The notes under the pieces were generated by a model. That model ran no database searches, was not told where the DNA came from, and was given only the letters and a program-made list of their open reading frames with translations. 64,000 nucleotides of DNA from Dioscorea cayenensis subsp. rotundata (Eukaryota > Streptophyta > Magnoliopsida > Dioscoreales > Dioscoreaceae): NCBI RefSeq assembly GCF_009730915.1, contig NC_052489.1, forward strand, positions 2,383,622 to 2,447,621, written 5' to 3'. The position numbers were made by a program, and so were the translations under genes. Positions 46,596-58,184 of this stretch are shown piece by piece (within the stretch, counting starts at the first letter, position 1; the number at the start of each line of letters is the position of its first letter).

Positions 46596-46640
<45 letters not shown>

Positions 46641-46644
<4 letters not shown>

Positions 46645-48625
46645 ACTTAATCTAAATTAACTCATTTATAAGCATGATTAACACAAACCACTCTTAGAGA
46701 AGAATAAGATTAATTGCAAGAGTTTACCTTTGAGGTAGAGCTTTATTTCTTTATATTTTGTCTCCTATTTAAGCATGATCATGCATGCTTGTAAATATAT
46801 GTTATTTACGCTTTTAATTATAATTAAACTTAAGTAATAACTTATGATTTTTTAAAAAAGAAAAAAGAAATATTATTGACTTTGCATTTGCCGGCCTATC
46901 TCTTCATGAAAATGTAGCTCAATGGGTAAACCTTGAAGTAATTGAATTTTTCATAGTGTAAAATAAAAATTAATTAATAAAAACAAAGCGTGTTGATACA
47001 ACTAAAAAAATTAACCTCTATTTATTCTAAGTTGGATGATAAATTGAGATCATATAAATTCACTTGAAATAAATTATAAATGTTTCATTAATTCTTAATT
47101 ATGATTCTGCCGGCCAAAGTGTGCAAACGTAGTCAAAGTCATGTTGATTAGGATGGCAAACACGTGAAGATATATAATACTTAATGATAGTAATTAATAA
47201 TCATAACAATTAATTAAATACTTAAACAAGAACATGTTCATATAAATGAAGACAAATATATATATAAACAAAGAACAAAAAGACAAATTGTCAAATTGGG
47301 TGGCTAAATAATAACATAAACCAAGACGTGCGTTTAATATTTAATACTTCATGTCTAACCTTCAATAATTATAGAAACAAGCTCACCTAATTTTGCTTAT
47401 TTTATAACACTGAAGATAACAGATACAACTCTGTTAAATTTTGCTTATTTTATCTAGTTAATTACATTATCAGTTCATCTTATCTTAATATTTATTATAT
47501 ATATATACTTGTTAATTAATAAAATACAAACCAAATTAAGAGTGTACATGTATTTATTTAATACTATTTTTTTACAAAAAAACGGCAAGCGCCGCCTCAG
47601 AAAAGGGTTGTCAAGATCAAACAAATATAATGGTGCACTGATTAGGGTGTTTTATTGGGATTTATTAACTCTGTCAGATGTCACATGGGGGCGATTATAG
47701 TTCTATCACGTTCGAGCCCAAAAGATTTCAAAAACTAACAATGAACAATGAATGAATAGTACTACTACAAGGTGAAAGAAATGACATCCTTGCACAGGGG
47801 ATCCAACGAACAATGAATGAATAGTACTATTACAAGGTCTGTTTATTCACCATTCAAGTAACAATTCACTCTACTAGGTTGTGGTTGTTTAGATACTACC
47901 CTTTAATCAAAAGGTTTTCTTTTTATAGCATGATAATACTAATTATTTCTTGTCTAAAAGTTTGTAAGAGTAACATTACTTTAAAGGTCTAAAATTAGTT
48001 GTTTAGCTAACACTAGTATAGTCTAGTGATAACACATATTCTTTTCTGTACAGAGGACTCAGTGTTCAAAAATCCCAATATGCACAAGATGAGAGTAGAT
48101 AATGCATTCAACACATACTCGTGCATGTCCTTGACTTCTTCGAGTGGTTTATCTACTTAGTCAAAATTAATAATAATAATAATAATAATAAAATTCATGG
48201 CTTATATGCATCCTATATATGCAAACAGAACTATAATAATAATTGATCTCAAAGGACAAGAAAGGTAGATTGTATTGTTAATAAGACCATGCCAAGAAGA
48301 AACAATCAAATAAACTATAATAGTTTGTTGATGTTTTTTTATATGACCAATAAGTAATGTGATATATATATATATATATAATTCTTGCTCATTACTCTCA
48401 TGCAGCAAGGTCAAATATAGGATGCATTGGATTATCTGGATCCAACCAAACGAATGCAAAAAAACAACATAGACTTGGTTTTATGGGTATTAATGGTTTT
48501 CTATGAGTTTATTATTTATTTAATTGTCATCATTGACCACTTCCTTAAAACATGATGAATATAAAAATTAATGCACGTATAAAATAATTAGTGTGTTTAA
48601 CATTAACATAAAAAATTGTTTTAAA

Positions 48626-48670
<45 letters not shown>

Positions 48671-49270
48671 TGAGGAACAAGAAATTATTGGAAAAAATAA
48701 GATACATTTGTTATTATTTATAAATAAACAAATAGAAAAAATGTTAGAAATTAACTTCTTTATTATTTAAACAGATTAATATAAGTTAGTCAACATTGGG
48801 AAGTTATGTTTAGTTATAAAAAAAAACAAGATGATCAAAGATTGGCTACGAGGTTAAATTTGTTATCCAAATAACAACGAAAAATCTTTTCATACTAAGT
48901 TTTACAAAAATATCTTCCATATAAATTTTTTTATTGTAGTAAATAAGATTTAAGTGGACAAAAATAATTTTTAAATTAAAACATAAAAATAGGAAAATCT
49001 CATTCATGTTTTCTTTTGATTTCTTACTCCTTAATCTCCTCATTATTATCTACAGTTACTAACCTCTCTTACTATTTACATTAAATTATAATTTCTTCAT
49101 TTTTATTAAAAAAAATAAAAAATAAAACCAACAAGTGAATGAGATTACAAGCTCACTCTCAATCAGAGAACTCCCTTAACAAACCAAGTTATCTTCATAC
49201 AACAAAAAAAACCAAAAAAATATTACCAAAAACACAATAAGAATCACAACAAGATTTAATCTCCCTCATC
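46641..49270. other. AT-rich spacer
   Basis: No gene is seen. A direct repeat of about 24 bases (GAACAATGAATGAATAGTACTA) occurs at 47740 and 47808. TA arrays lie at 48361-48380 and 48630-48666. Confidence 0.5.
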
Positions 49271-49277
49271 TATATAA
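49271..49277 (+). promoter_or_regulatory. TATA box of the proline-rich protein gene
   Basis: TATATAA lies 54 bases before the start codon at 49325, in a CT-rich context typical of plant core promoters. Confidence 0.45.
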
Positions 49278-49324
49278 CCACACAAATCTCCTCTCAATTC
49301 CCCCCCATTGTTTTTCACAAACAA

Positions 49325-50083
49325 ATGCCACCAATGAAAACTCCATTCCTCTTCCTCGCTCTCCTCTTCACTCTCTTCCTTCCCTCCCTCACTCATTGCC
49401 AAGATTCTTGTAAGTCTAATTTTCTTTCCCATTCATCTATATATATATATATATATATATATACCACATGTCAAGATTGTCTGCATGCATAGATTTTTTA
49501 ATTTAACATATATTAACTCACACTCCATAATACCGATTATTTTAAGCCTAATTTTTTTTTTCTATTCATATATATATATATAAATCACATGTCAGAGTTG
49601 TATGTATAGATTTTTTTTTAAATATAGCATGGACTCATTTTCTATAGAGCCAATTATTGTAAGCCTAATTTTCTTTTCTATTTATCTATATATATATAAA
49701 CCACATTTCGGAGTTGTATGCATAATTTTTTTAAAATATAGCATATATTAAGTCACACTCATAGTGCCGACTATTGTAAGCCCATTTTTTACTATTCATA
49801 TATATATATATATATATAAAACCACATGTTAGAGTTGTATGCATAGATTTTTTATTTTTTTTTCACACTCTATAAAACCGATTATTGTAAGTCTCATTTT
49901 CTTTCCTATTCATCTATATATATAAACCACAGATCAATATGTGCATATATAGATTTTTTTAAATATAAAATTAATCCTCATTCTATAAAATCCAGAGAAA
50001 TTCAACTCCTGATCTTTGACACGATTCAGTGCCAATAGACTAAGCAGAAAGCAATATTAGTATTTTATACGTATATAAAATTT

Positions 50084-50125
<42 letters not shown>

Positions 50126-50643
50126 TTTTTGCAGGGATAGCAAAGGCACACACACCATCTCATCCACCAAAACACTCACCGAAGCACTCTCCGGCGCCGC
50201 ACAACTCACCGAAACATTCACCATCGCCACACCACCATTCTCCGACACCGGCACCCACACCGGAATCAGTACTACCATCACCACCATCATCTTCTACACC
50301 ACCACCACCACCACCACCAACCTGTAGTTGTAACTGCACCTGCCCATCACCACCACCATTACCACCACCACCACATTCACCACCACCACCTCCTCCTTCT
50401 TATCCTCCTTGTACTTGTAACTGCAGTTGCTCACCATCACCACCATCACCATCACCATCACCACCATCACCACCATCACCACCAAGTGCAACACCACCTT
50501 CTCCTTCTTCTTATCCACCGGTTCACTCTCCTTCTCCGGCCCCTTCACCGATGCCGGTCTCTGCTTCATGGTCTTTCCGGCAGGATGCTTTTGTTTCTCT
50601 TTTTGTACTTATCTCTTTTCCCTTCTTTTTTTTTCTAGTTTAG
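49325..50643 (+). CDS. Secreted His/Pro-rich protein with two CxCxCxC clusters and a hydrophobic tail
   Basis: Two exons, 49325-49409 and 50135-50643, give 197 residues. A signal peptide (FLFLALLFTLFLPSLTHC) leads to a His/Pro/Ser segment (repeats such as KHSPKHSP), a run of seven Pro (84-90), then CSCNCTC at 92-98. A Pro-rich spacer and CTCNCSC at 121-127 follow, then SPSPP repeats. The chain ends in a hydrophobic segment (FVSLFVLISFPFFFFLV) like a GPI-attachment signal. The Pro/Ser-rich parts suggest a hydroxyproline-rich, probably O-glycosylated, wall or membrane-anchored glycoprotein. The alternating-cysteine clusters with surrounding His could bind metal. No known domain is recognised and the function is unknown. 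An unusual repeat array fills the intron. Confidence 0.8.
49410..50030 (+). repeat. Tandem repeat of the splice-donor region inside the intron
   Basis: Five units of about 110-130 bases start with the true donor GTAAGTCTAATTTTCTTTCC at 49410. They recur near 49544 (TTAAGCCTAATTTTTT), 49658 (GTAAGCCTAATTTTCTTTTC), 49776 (GTAAGCCCATTTTTTAC) and 49887 (GTAAGTCTCATTTTCTTTCC). Each carries a TA tract, then CACAT, GTTGTATGCATAGATTTTTT-like text and a CACTC-like block. Confidence 0.85.
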
Positions 50644-52158
50644 TGAGTTCTTTTTTTAGTGTTTGAGTTCTTGTGTTTTTACTTGATTTAGTTTGGCCTA
50701 TATGTTATTTGTGGTGATTATTTTTTTAATTTATTTATTTACTTTTTTTACCATTTCTTTGATTATTGAATAAAAAGTTTTTTTATTAAATAAATAAATA
50801 CTGTGTTAACAGTTTATTATTTCATATTCTTATTGTTAATTTTTTTTTAAAATAGATAAATCACTCTGATTCATTGAAATAAAAGAAAAGATAAGATGAT
50901 ATAAATTAAAATTAACTAGGCTTGTGAGGATGATGGAGAGTTTTAATCTATAAATTATGATTATAATTATAATTAATGTTACATGAATAATTTAATAAAA
51001 ATTAGAAATAAATTTTATCTTAAAAAATTACATCATAACCGCGAGGATTGTGTGGTTATTATTAACTTCCTAATTGATATGTCACTATCTTCAATGATCA
51101 GTTAAAGAGAACATGCATGCAAGCTTGATTGTTTTTAATATAATTTATTTATAATTTATTTATAATTGAGTGAGGAATATTTTTTTCTTAAATATTTCAT
51201 TCAAAAAAAATTCTAATAAAATTAGTTATCATATGAGCCATGATCCAAATATATATAAACAAAACATGAATAATGTAATATAATTTAAAATAATTTCTAT
51301 ATATATAAAAAATAAAGGTTCCGAATATTTTAGCAATCTAACAAATCATATCAAAATAAATAAATTAAAAAAATTCTATCCTAATAAAATAGTAATGCAA
51401 TGACTACTCATATTTATTTAATATAAAAATAGCATTCGCAAGAACAATCTTGGTCTTATTTATAATTAATTGATATTTTACCTTTTTCTTGAGAAAGAAA
51501 GTTACATTATTACCATCCTTAAAAAATTCTTCCTTAATATTTGAAGGAGGTTATGGATGTCTTTTCACGTGTTTATGGCATCACTTCATGCAAATAGACA
51601 CACTAATTACTAAACTAATGGGCAAAAATCACATTTCATTTTTCTAACTTAAAATGGCCCTAAAAAATTCCTTCAAATTTCACTCATTCACATATTATTC
51701 CGCCAAATTTGAGTGTTCCCAAGGAGTCTTTTTTTTTCTGACAATATTTTTTTTCTATCATAAAAATAATTGATGTTGATATAAATAGTTATCAACTTTT
51801 TAAGCATAAACACATAATATTAAACGAAAATATACTATATATTAAATAAAAATAGAAATTATACATTTTAAGCAATGAATATTAGAAGATGAATAAACCC
51901 GATCGATATTACAGTAATCGGGAAAAAGTAAGTGTAAAAAAATAGAATGACGTGGCAATCAAGTGTCAAAGAGTCTGTCTAAAACGTTTTGAAACTTTCA
52001 GATATTTATAATTTATTTTCCCTTTCACAAAATTAAGAATCTAAATCACTATAGGATCCTTTGAACTTGTCTCGTTAAGCTAATCAAAAGCTTGATGACA
52101 TTTGATAGTGGCTAACCCAGCCAATTAGCACAATATATTTATATTTTTTTCAAATCAT

Positions 52159-52195
<37 letters not shown>

Positions 52196-52852
52196 CGTGA
52201 GTTTATTAAATGATATAAAGGTCATCTTTTTATTCTTGCTAAATTCTTCTGAATAATAACCTATGAATTAAATTTACTCTAGTTAAATTTTATTTTTTCC
52301 GAGTCTTCAATTACCAATAAAATTATCATTAAGATTTAATAATAAATAATAGTTAAGTAGATTATCACTCCCAGGCCTTTGTGTATAATATATACCTCTA
52401 AATTAATAGAATTTTACTTGCAACATTTTTAATTTATATTTTAAGTTTTAACTCATTTAAAAACAGAATCGATACAAGAATATAATTTACGGGATAATAA
52501 TAACTCCTTTTTTTTTAAAAAAATATGCACATAAGGTCGAACCCTCTATAGGGAAAAACAACCAATTCTCTAGTTATAGAAGTGGTTAATCTATCTAGTT
52601 AATTTCAAAATTTTTACAACAGTGTATATATATATATGTATATAAGGCACAAATTATAAACTTGATCTAAATCCTTATTACTAAAAAAAGAAATGAAGAA
52701 TAAAAAATAAAGCACAACAATAGTAATAATCATATATATAATTAAGTCAATAAGAGATAGCATTGCATTGACACTTTCATATGTGTATATATATATATAT
52801 ATATATATGCCAGGAAAACAAGAGTGCATTTGGATGCTAATTAAGAGACTAA
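50644..52852. other. AT-rich spacer between two convergent genes
   Basis: No gene is seen. TA arrays lie at 52165-52190 and 52785-52808. Confidence 0.55.
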
Positions 52853-53513
52853 TTAAGAAGAGGGTTCAAATGTCCCAGTAATCAGTGATGAAGGATTTAT
52901 AATGTTTCTTTTCATTGATGCCAGTGACCACTTCTCTTTTCTCTCATCATGCTTCATCTGTTGTTCCCTGCATTCAAGACTGCAGAATGCAATCTCACCC
53001 CTAAAATTAAACAATACCAATTCATCAACAAAATTTCAGCAAATTGAAATTTAATTTGAAGCATAAACTTTAATGAGTTCATTCACGCTTGTTCATCAGC
53101 GTACTTTTCTTTTACCAAAGTTGTGGTTTATCCATTTTTTTAAAAAACCATTTATGAAGTAAAATTAAGTTTCGCACATCATACCTATACATGAAGATAT
53201 CTTTTCCGGGGCTGAGTCTTCGCCTACAAAGACCGCAATTCTTCAAGAAAGGTGCAGTATCGACGACAACAAAGTCAGCAGAGTTCCTCCTATTTCGGCC
53301 TCTCATCGTCGACAAATTAGTAACATGTCTTGAGCTAAGCCAATCTTGAGCTCCTTCAGATTCATCAGTAATCACTATTTTCTCATCTTTCAGATTTGCA
53401 CATGTTGTTTGCAGAACTCCAACTTCAGGAATAAACTCTGTTATGCTCAGAGTACGCGGCATCTCCGGCCGCCTCTGCCTCTTCCCGAGCAACATCTTCG
53501 ACTTAAAAGACAT
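52853..53513 (-). CDS. FCS-like zinc finger (FLZ/DUF581) protein
   Basis: Two exons, 53513-53185 and 53000-52853, encode 158 residues. The N-terminal half is basic and probably disordered (GKRQRRPEMPRTLS). The FLZ domain spans the splice site: FLKNCGLCRRRLSPGKDIFM, then YRGEIAFCSLECREQQMKHD, with the CxxC and FCSxxC zinc ligands that define the family. Family role: plant-specific adaptors that bind SnRK1 kinase subunits and tune energy and stress signalling. The intron falls after the DIFMYR strand, as is usual for the family. Length and architecture look complete. Confidence 0.93.
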
Positions 53514-54689
53514 CGAGCCGAATTCAATTCATTCCACATAGCTTTACTCCTACTGGCATTTTATTCAGTTGCTTCCTGATTGCTTAGCAAAATAGAGTCT
53601 TGAGTCATGCAATGTATCATGATACTAAAAGTGATCAAGCTTTGATGAATTACATCACCTTTTGCTTTAAATTTCAATGGTGTTGATCCCCACTCGAGGC
53701 CGGCCGGAGAATGACAACGACATAAAAGAAATGCGAGAACATTTTTTATCTTCCATTCATTTTTAACTGTGAAAAGCATGTCAAAAGTAGTATGTGTTTG
53801 AGGAATTACACATCAGATGCAAGTTATTCTAACCACTTATATTTATTCTTTATGGAAATTAGAGTTAGAGGATCAAATGTGACCCTACAAAGCACAAATT
53901 AATGCAGCAAAAGTGATATACAAAGATGACATCCACTATGAATAAACTTTAGATGATCATGAGTTCTTGGGCATCATCACTAAGAAAGCCAAGCATGCGT
54001 TGTGTCATCTTTGATGCTCTGCTTTTGTTTGTTGCTTGGAGTTGAAGATGAGGAGCACTGTATACCACTGCTTCATTGATTCTTTTGCTTTTTTTTTTTC
54101 CTTCTCTTTCTACTATTATTATTATTATTATTATTTTTTTTTCTATGTTGCTCTTGCTATGAAGAAGATACTAAAGAGCTAATGACCTCGCGGAGCAAGA
54201 GAGAGTGGGACCACATGTATGTGGACGCTGGATCACTCGTATACGCTACTATTTACTCTCCGGGAAATATATTTTTATTTGTAATTTGAAATTTTTACCA
54301 CTTGTTAAAGATTATAATGGGGACCGATATCAATAAAATATTTATACAAAGTGTTTGTGTTTTTTTTTTATGATGAGGTGGAAAAGTTGTAATATAGAGT
54401 TTAGAATATAATTTAATTATTTATTATTTTTAAAGTAAGAATTCTTTTATAAATTTTGTTATTAATTTTTGTTTTGGGGGAATTTTTTTTATAATGAGGA
54501 TTACATTTTTTATGTTTATCATTAACAATTTATTGTCATTAATAATCTTATTATTTCTTTATTTCAGAGTTTTTTTAAAAAGAAAATCAGCTATATTATT
54601 TTTCATTCTATTATATTTTATTCATTATGACGATAATATTAGTAAAAAAATAAAAATAAATATGTAAAACATAATGGTTTAAGTGTATT
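53514..54689. other. Upstream flank of the FLZ gene
   Basis: No second gene is seen. A TTA microsatellite lies at 54113-54135. Pyrimidine-rich leader-like stretches occur up to about 54120 (minus strand purine-rich), so the FLZ transcript may start well upstream. Confidence 0.45.
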
Positions 54690-55485
54690 ATGGCCTTATT
54701 TGGGTTAGCTTTAAAAAAAAGTGCTTTTTTTTCAAATTGTAAAAGCACTTATTTTAAAAGTACTTTTGAGAGTAAGTTAAGTGCTTTTTAGTGTTTTATG
54801 TTTGGGTAGTTTCAATGTAAAAAGTACTTATATATATGTGAAGTTGTTTGGATATGAATTTTTAAAAGGGCTTTTAGGGTGTCAAATTACTAAAGTGGGC
54901 ATTCATTGAGTTATTTTTATACATTGCTATTAATAGTGATTATTAAAATATTAATGATAATAATAATAATAACTTAATGTATTATAATTATAATTATTAT
55001 TATAACTTAATGTATTGTAATTATAATTATAATTATAATTATAATTATAATTAAAATTATTATTAATTATTATAACTTAATGTGTTATGATTATAATAAT
55101 AATTATTATTACTAATAATAATAATTATTATTATAAAGTAATGTATTAATAATAATAATAATAATAATAATTATTATTATTATTATAGAATTATTATTAT
55201 TATTATAGTCATGTTTTTTTGTTATTTAATAAGCTAGGACTAAGGGTATTAATTTGTTTTAATTGTTTGAGGGTAAACCCGGTAATTTACAAAACCCAAA
55301 ACAACTTTTTAAAAGTGCTTTTTTCAAAAGCACCTCTTTACTACATTTTTGAAAAAGTCGAATTTGGGCTTTTTAACAACTCACTTTGCGAGAAAAGTTT
55401 CATACAAACATCTTTTCTTATGTCCAAAAGTGCTTAACTTATGAAAAAGTGCTTTTGGGCTTCTAAGAAGCCAATCCAAACAATA
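54690..55485. mobile_element. Probable MITE or non-autonomous DNA transposon
   Basis: Terminal regions are inverted and imperfect. On the left GGCCTTATTTGGGTTAGCTT is followed by AAAAGTGCTTTT words. On the right the inverted strand reads TTGTTTGGATTGGCTTCTTA followed by AAAAGCACTTTTTCA. Several copies of AAAAGTGCTTTT/AAAAGCAC lie symmetrically in both ends. The interior is a long TAA/ATT array (54940-55205). Non-coding. Confidence 0.5.
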
Positions 55486-55560
55486 TATATAGAGAGAGAG
55501 AGAGGGGCTAGATCATCTACACGTGTAAATTCAAAATCTAAGTATGTTTGTTCTTGCCCG

Positions 55561-55648
55561 TTGGATGGAGATTCAACTCTCATGATCATCCTTTTTTTTG
55601 TTGTTGTGTTGGATGGAGATTCAACTCTCATGATCATTTTTTTTTTAT
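55561..55648. repeat. Short tandem duplication
   Basis: Two nearly identical units (TTGGATGGAGATTCAACTCT followed by CATGATCAT and a T run) start at 55561 and 55609. Confidence 0.8.
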
Positions 55649-55739
55649 TATTGTATTTATGAACAGTAGCATAGTAAAAAAAGTTAGATACATAACATTT
55701 GATCTGAACTGTTCAATTAAATCTACATATTAGTTTATA

Positions 55740-56809
55740 TAAACAAACAAGAACACCCCACTTACCCATCCATTTTTCACTAGTACAAGATATTTGTTAT
55801 CGTGACTGCCATCGTTACTAACCAAATGCAGTGCTGGGACTCATTAGAGGGTGTGGCAAAAAGTTGATGAAAAAAATTTCACATGATTGAATAAACATTT
55901 CGACCACTAACAAAAACTCGCATAAAATTTCCGATAGTCGAGTGAGAAATTTTCGATTTAATTTTTCTAATTTTTCAAAAATCTAAATTTTTTTAAGTTT
56001 TTAAAAAGACAATCAAAAAGATTTAAACAATAAAATGAATACAATTAAAATAAAAATATATATGAACCAATTTGAACCTAATAGATATATGAAAGAAGTC
56101 TGGTGTAAGTTGAATGTGTTTTTCCGTTGAAATTATGGAACTTTCTGGATGTTTGCGTGGATTTATAATCATGTACGCAGATGAAAAAAATCTAGAACCT
56201 TTGTAATTTATAATTATGAAATTTTTTTCGTGGGTTGTCTTGGTAAAATACTCCCAAAATCGGCTATTTTGAGGCCACGTGTTAAAATGAGTTCGTGACG
56301 ACCCGTTCAAAGAAAGCATGTGGTCCACGCCGAGTCGGTTTCGGGAATTCTTCGCCTCACACCTCCACGCTTCTTCATATTCTAAACCCGACTTAAATAA
56401 CTATTAAAAAAACCCTAATAATTAACTCGACTGCTCAATCCCACTCCAACCGCTTAATCTCCACCGCTCGTCTCGTTGCACAACCCAATCCTCGAGTCAT
56501 AAGCCTAACAATTTTTTTCCCGTGCGAGGGTGTGGCGGATGTCCCTCCTCGCCACACCCCTGCCGCTTACTCGGGTTACAACTTATACATCCATTTCTTC
56601 CTATCTCTCTCATCTGATTTCTCACACTTACTTTTTAAATACTAGGGACGTTCTACGTCCCAGGAATATATTTTACTATATATATATAGAGCAATGTTTC
56701 ACCCAGAAATACTGTTTAATAAATAGTATTAATGTGCTTAACACAGTAACTCAATCACTCTGAACCATTCATTCCGATTTCTTACAGAAATTTTTTTTTT
56801 AAAAAAAAG
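55740..56809. other. Spacer with unplaced GC-richer block
   Basis: No gene is seen. From about 56270 to 56600 composition rises (CACGTG at 56275, several CTCG and CCAC words), but no open frame or repeat end is recognised. Confidence 0.4.
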
Positions 56810-57073
56810 GTTCAATTACCAGATTGGTCCCTCTATTATAGTGAAAGTGCCTTTTCAGTCCCCTTATTATTTTTTGTCCTTCTGAGATCCCTCTATTTTA
56901 CCATTTAGTGATATGTAAGTCCCTCTTAGGGACCTTTTAGGGACAAATGATATGAGAGGGAAGAACTTTTATTTCACTAAATGGTAAAATAGAGAAATCC
57001 CAGAAAGACAAAAAATAATATGGACTGAAAGGGCACTTTCACTATAATAGAGGGACCAATCTGGTAATTAAAC
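56810..57073. mobile_element. Foldback MITE with long, near-perfect inverted repeats
   Basis: The left arm starts GTTCAATTACCAGATTGGTC and the right arm, inverted, GTTTAATTACCAGATTGGTC. The arms match for about 110 bases (CCCTCTATTATAGTGAAAGT, CAGTCC, TTATTTTTTGTC, TCTATTTTACCATTTAGTG) around a loop of about 40 bases. A-rich flanks on both sides (AAAAAAAAG, AAAAAAAAC) may be a 9-base duplication, as in Mutator-like elements. Confidence 0.8.
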
Positions 57074-58184
57074 AAAAAAAACAACACCAATTTTTGTTTG
57101 ACTCTCTCTCTCTTATGTTCTTTTTTTAAAATCTAGAACTTCTTTTGTCGAAATATTATATATATACACACATCTACCTCCACATAAAAAACGGGTATTT
57201 TTTATTATATATATCTGCAAGCTATAGGTAATTATGCAGGGAAATTAACTATTATTTGAAAATTTAATCTTAATATTCAATAATAAATATCTATAATAAT
57301 ATATTAACAACTTTCACATTAAGAGTATATTCTTAAAAACCTCTTTTCCTTGCTAAGTCAGGAGTTTAGAGATCAACTCCTCCTCATAAGCATGGGGTGA
57401 GAAGGTTGTTTGTTCAACTTATTAAAAAAATATATATATATATATAAATAATAATAATAATTATTATTAAATTATAAAGATATATTTTAAATTTCTCAAG
57501 ATGGAATCTAGACCATCCATCAAGTTTTAAGATCAACGGTCTCTACTAAACCGGTGGCTAATATCTTGAGTTTAATCTCAGCCGTAAATATACCTCAAGA
57601 TCGGTGTTGAAATCAATCAGTTCTATCTCCTCTCCCTTCTCTCTCCTCTTCGTCTTTTCTATTACGCCCTCGGTGGCGGGAGGTCGGCGGCGCCGGTGTC
57701 GAAAGGTATGCCCAATTCCTTCCTTTATATCTTTGATTCCATGAATTTGATTGATATCTATTCAATCGTGCACTGAACTGCGCGTTTTCTGCTGTTTTTG
57801 GCGATTTATTTGATATATAAATGTCATAATTTGATTGATGTTTAGGGCTTGTGTGATGTATTGAATTGATTTTTGATAGAGGGGATTGGGAATTTGGGGA
57901 TGATTAGGGTTCCGTTATTGATGTATATAAGGACACGAATTTGATCGTGATTGGGTTTTTTTTAGCTGCGTGATTAGGGTTTTGGATTTGAGTTGTAGAG
58001 TATTGAATGCTGGTTTTCGTGCTTAAATTAGCAGTCTCTTCAGTGTTCGATTTTGGATTAGTTTTGTTAATTTGTGACCAATTATTTGTGCAGATTTACA
58101 CAGAAATTCTCCTTGATTATTTTTAGAATTTTTTCCCAAGTAAAAGCATTAATTTGAGCTGTTCTGGGCGAAAGAAAGGTCAGT
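57074..58184 (+). promoter_or_regulatory. Promoter and leader region of the cyclin T gene
   Basis: A pyrimidine-rich stretch (57625-57660) and a short GC island (57665-57705) look like the first, non-coding exon. A GT donor at 57706 and the CAG acceptor ending at 58093 would define a leader intron of about 390 bases, with the first coding exon following. Exact transcript ends cannot be seen. Confidence 0.4.

Noticed and set aside
50294-50569. Val/Met-rich minus-strand frame
   Set aside because: Antisense of the CCA-repeat proline-rich exon.
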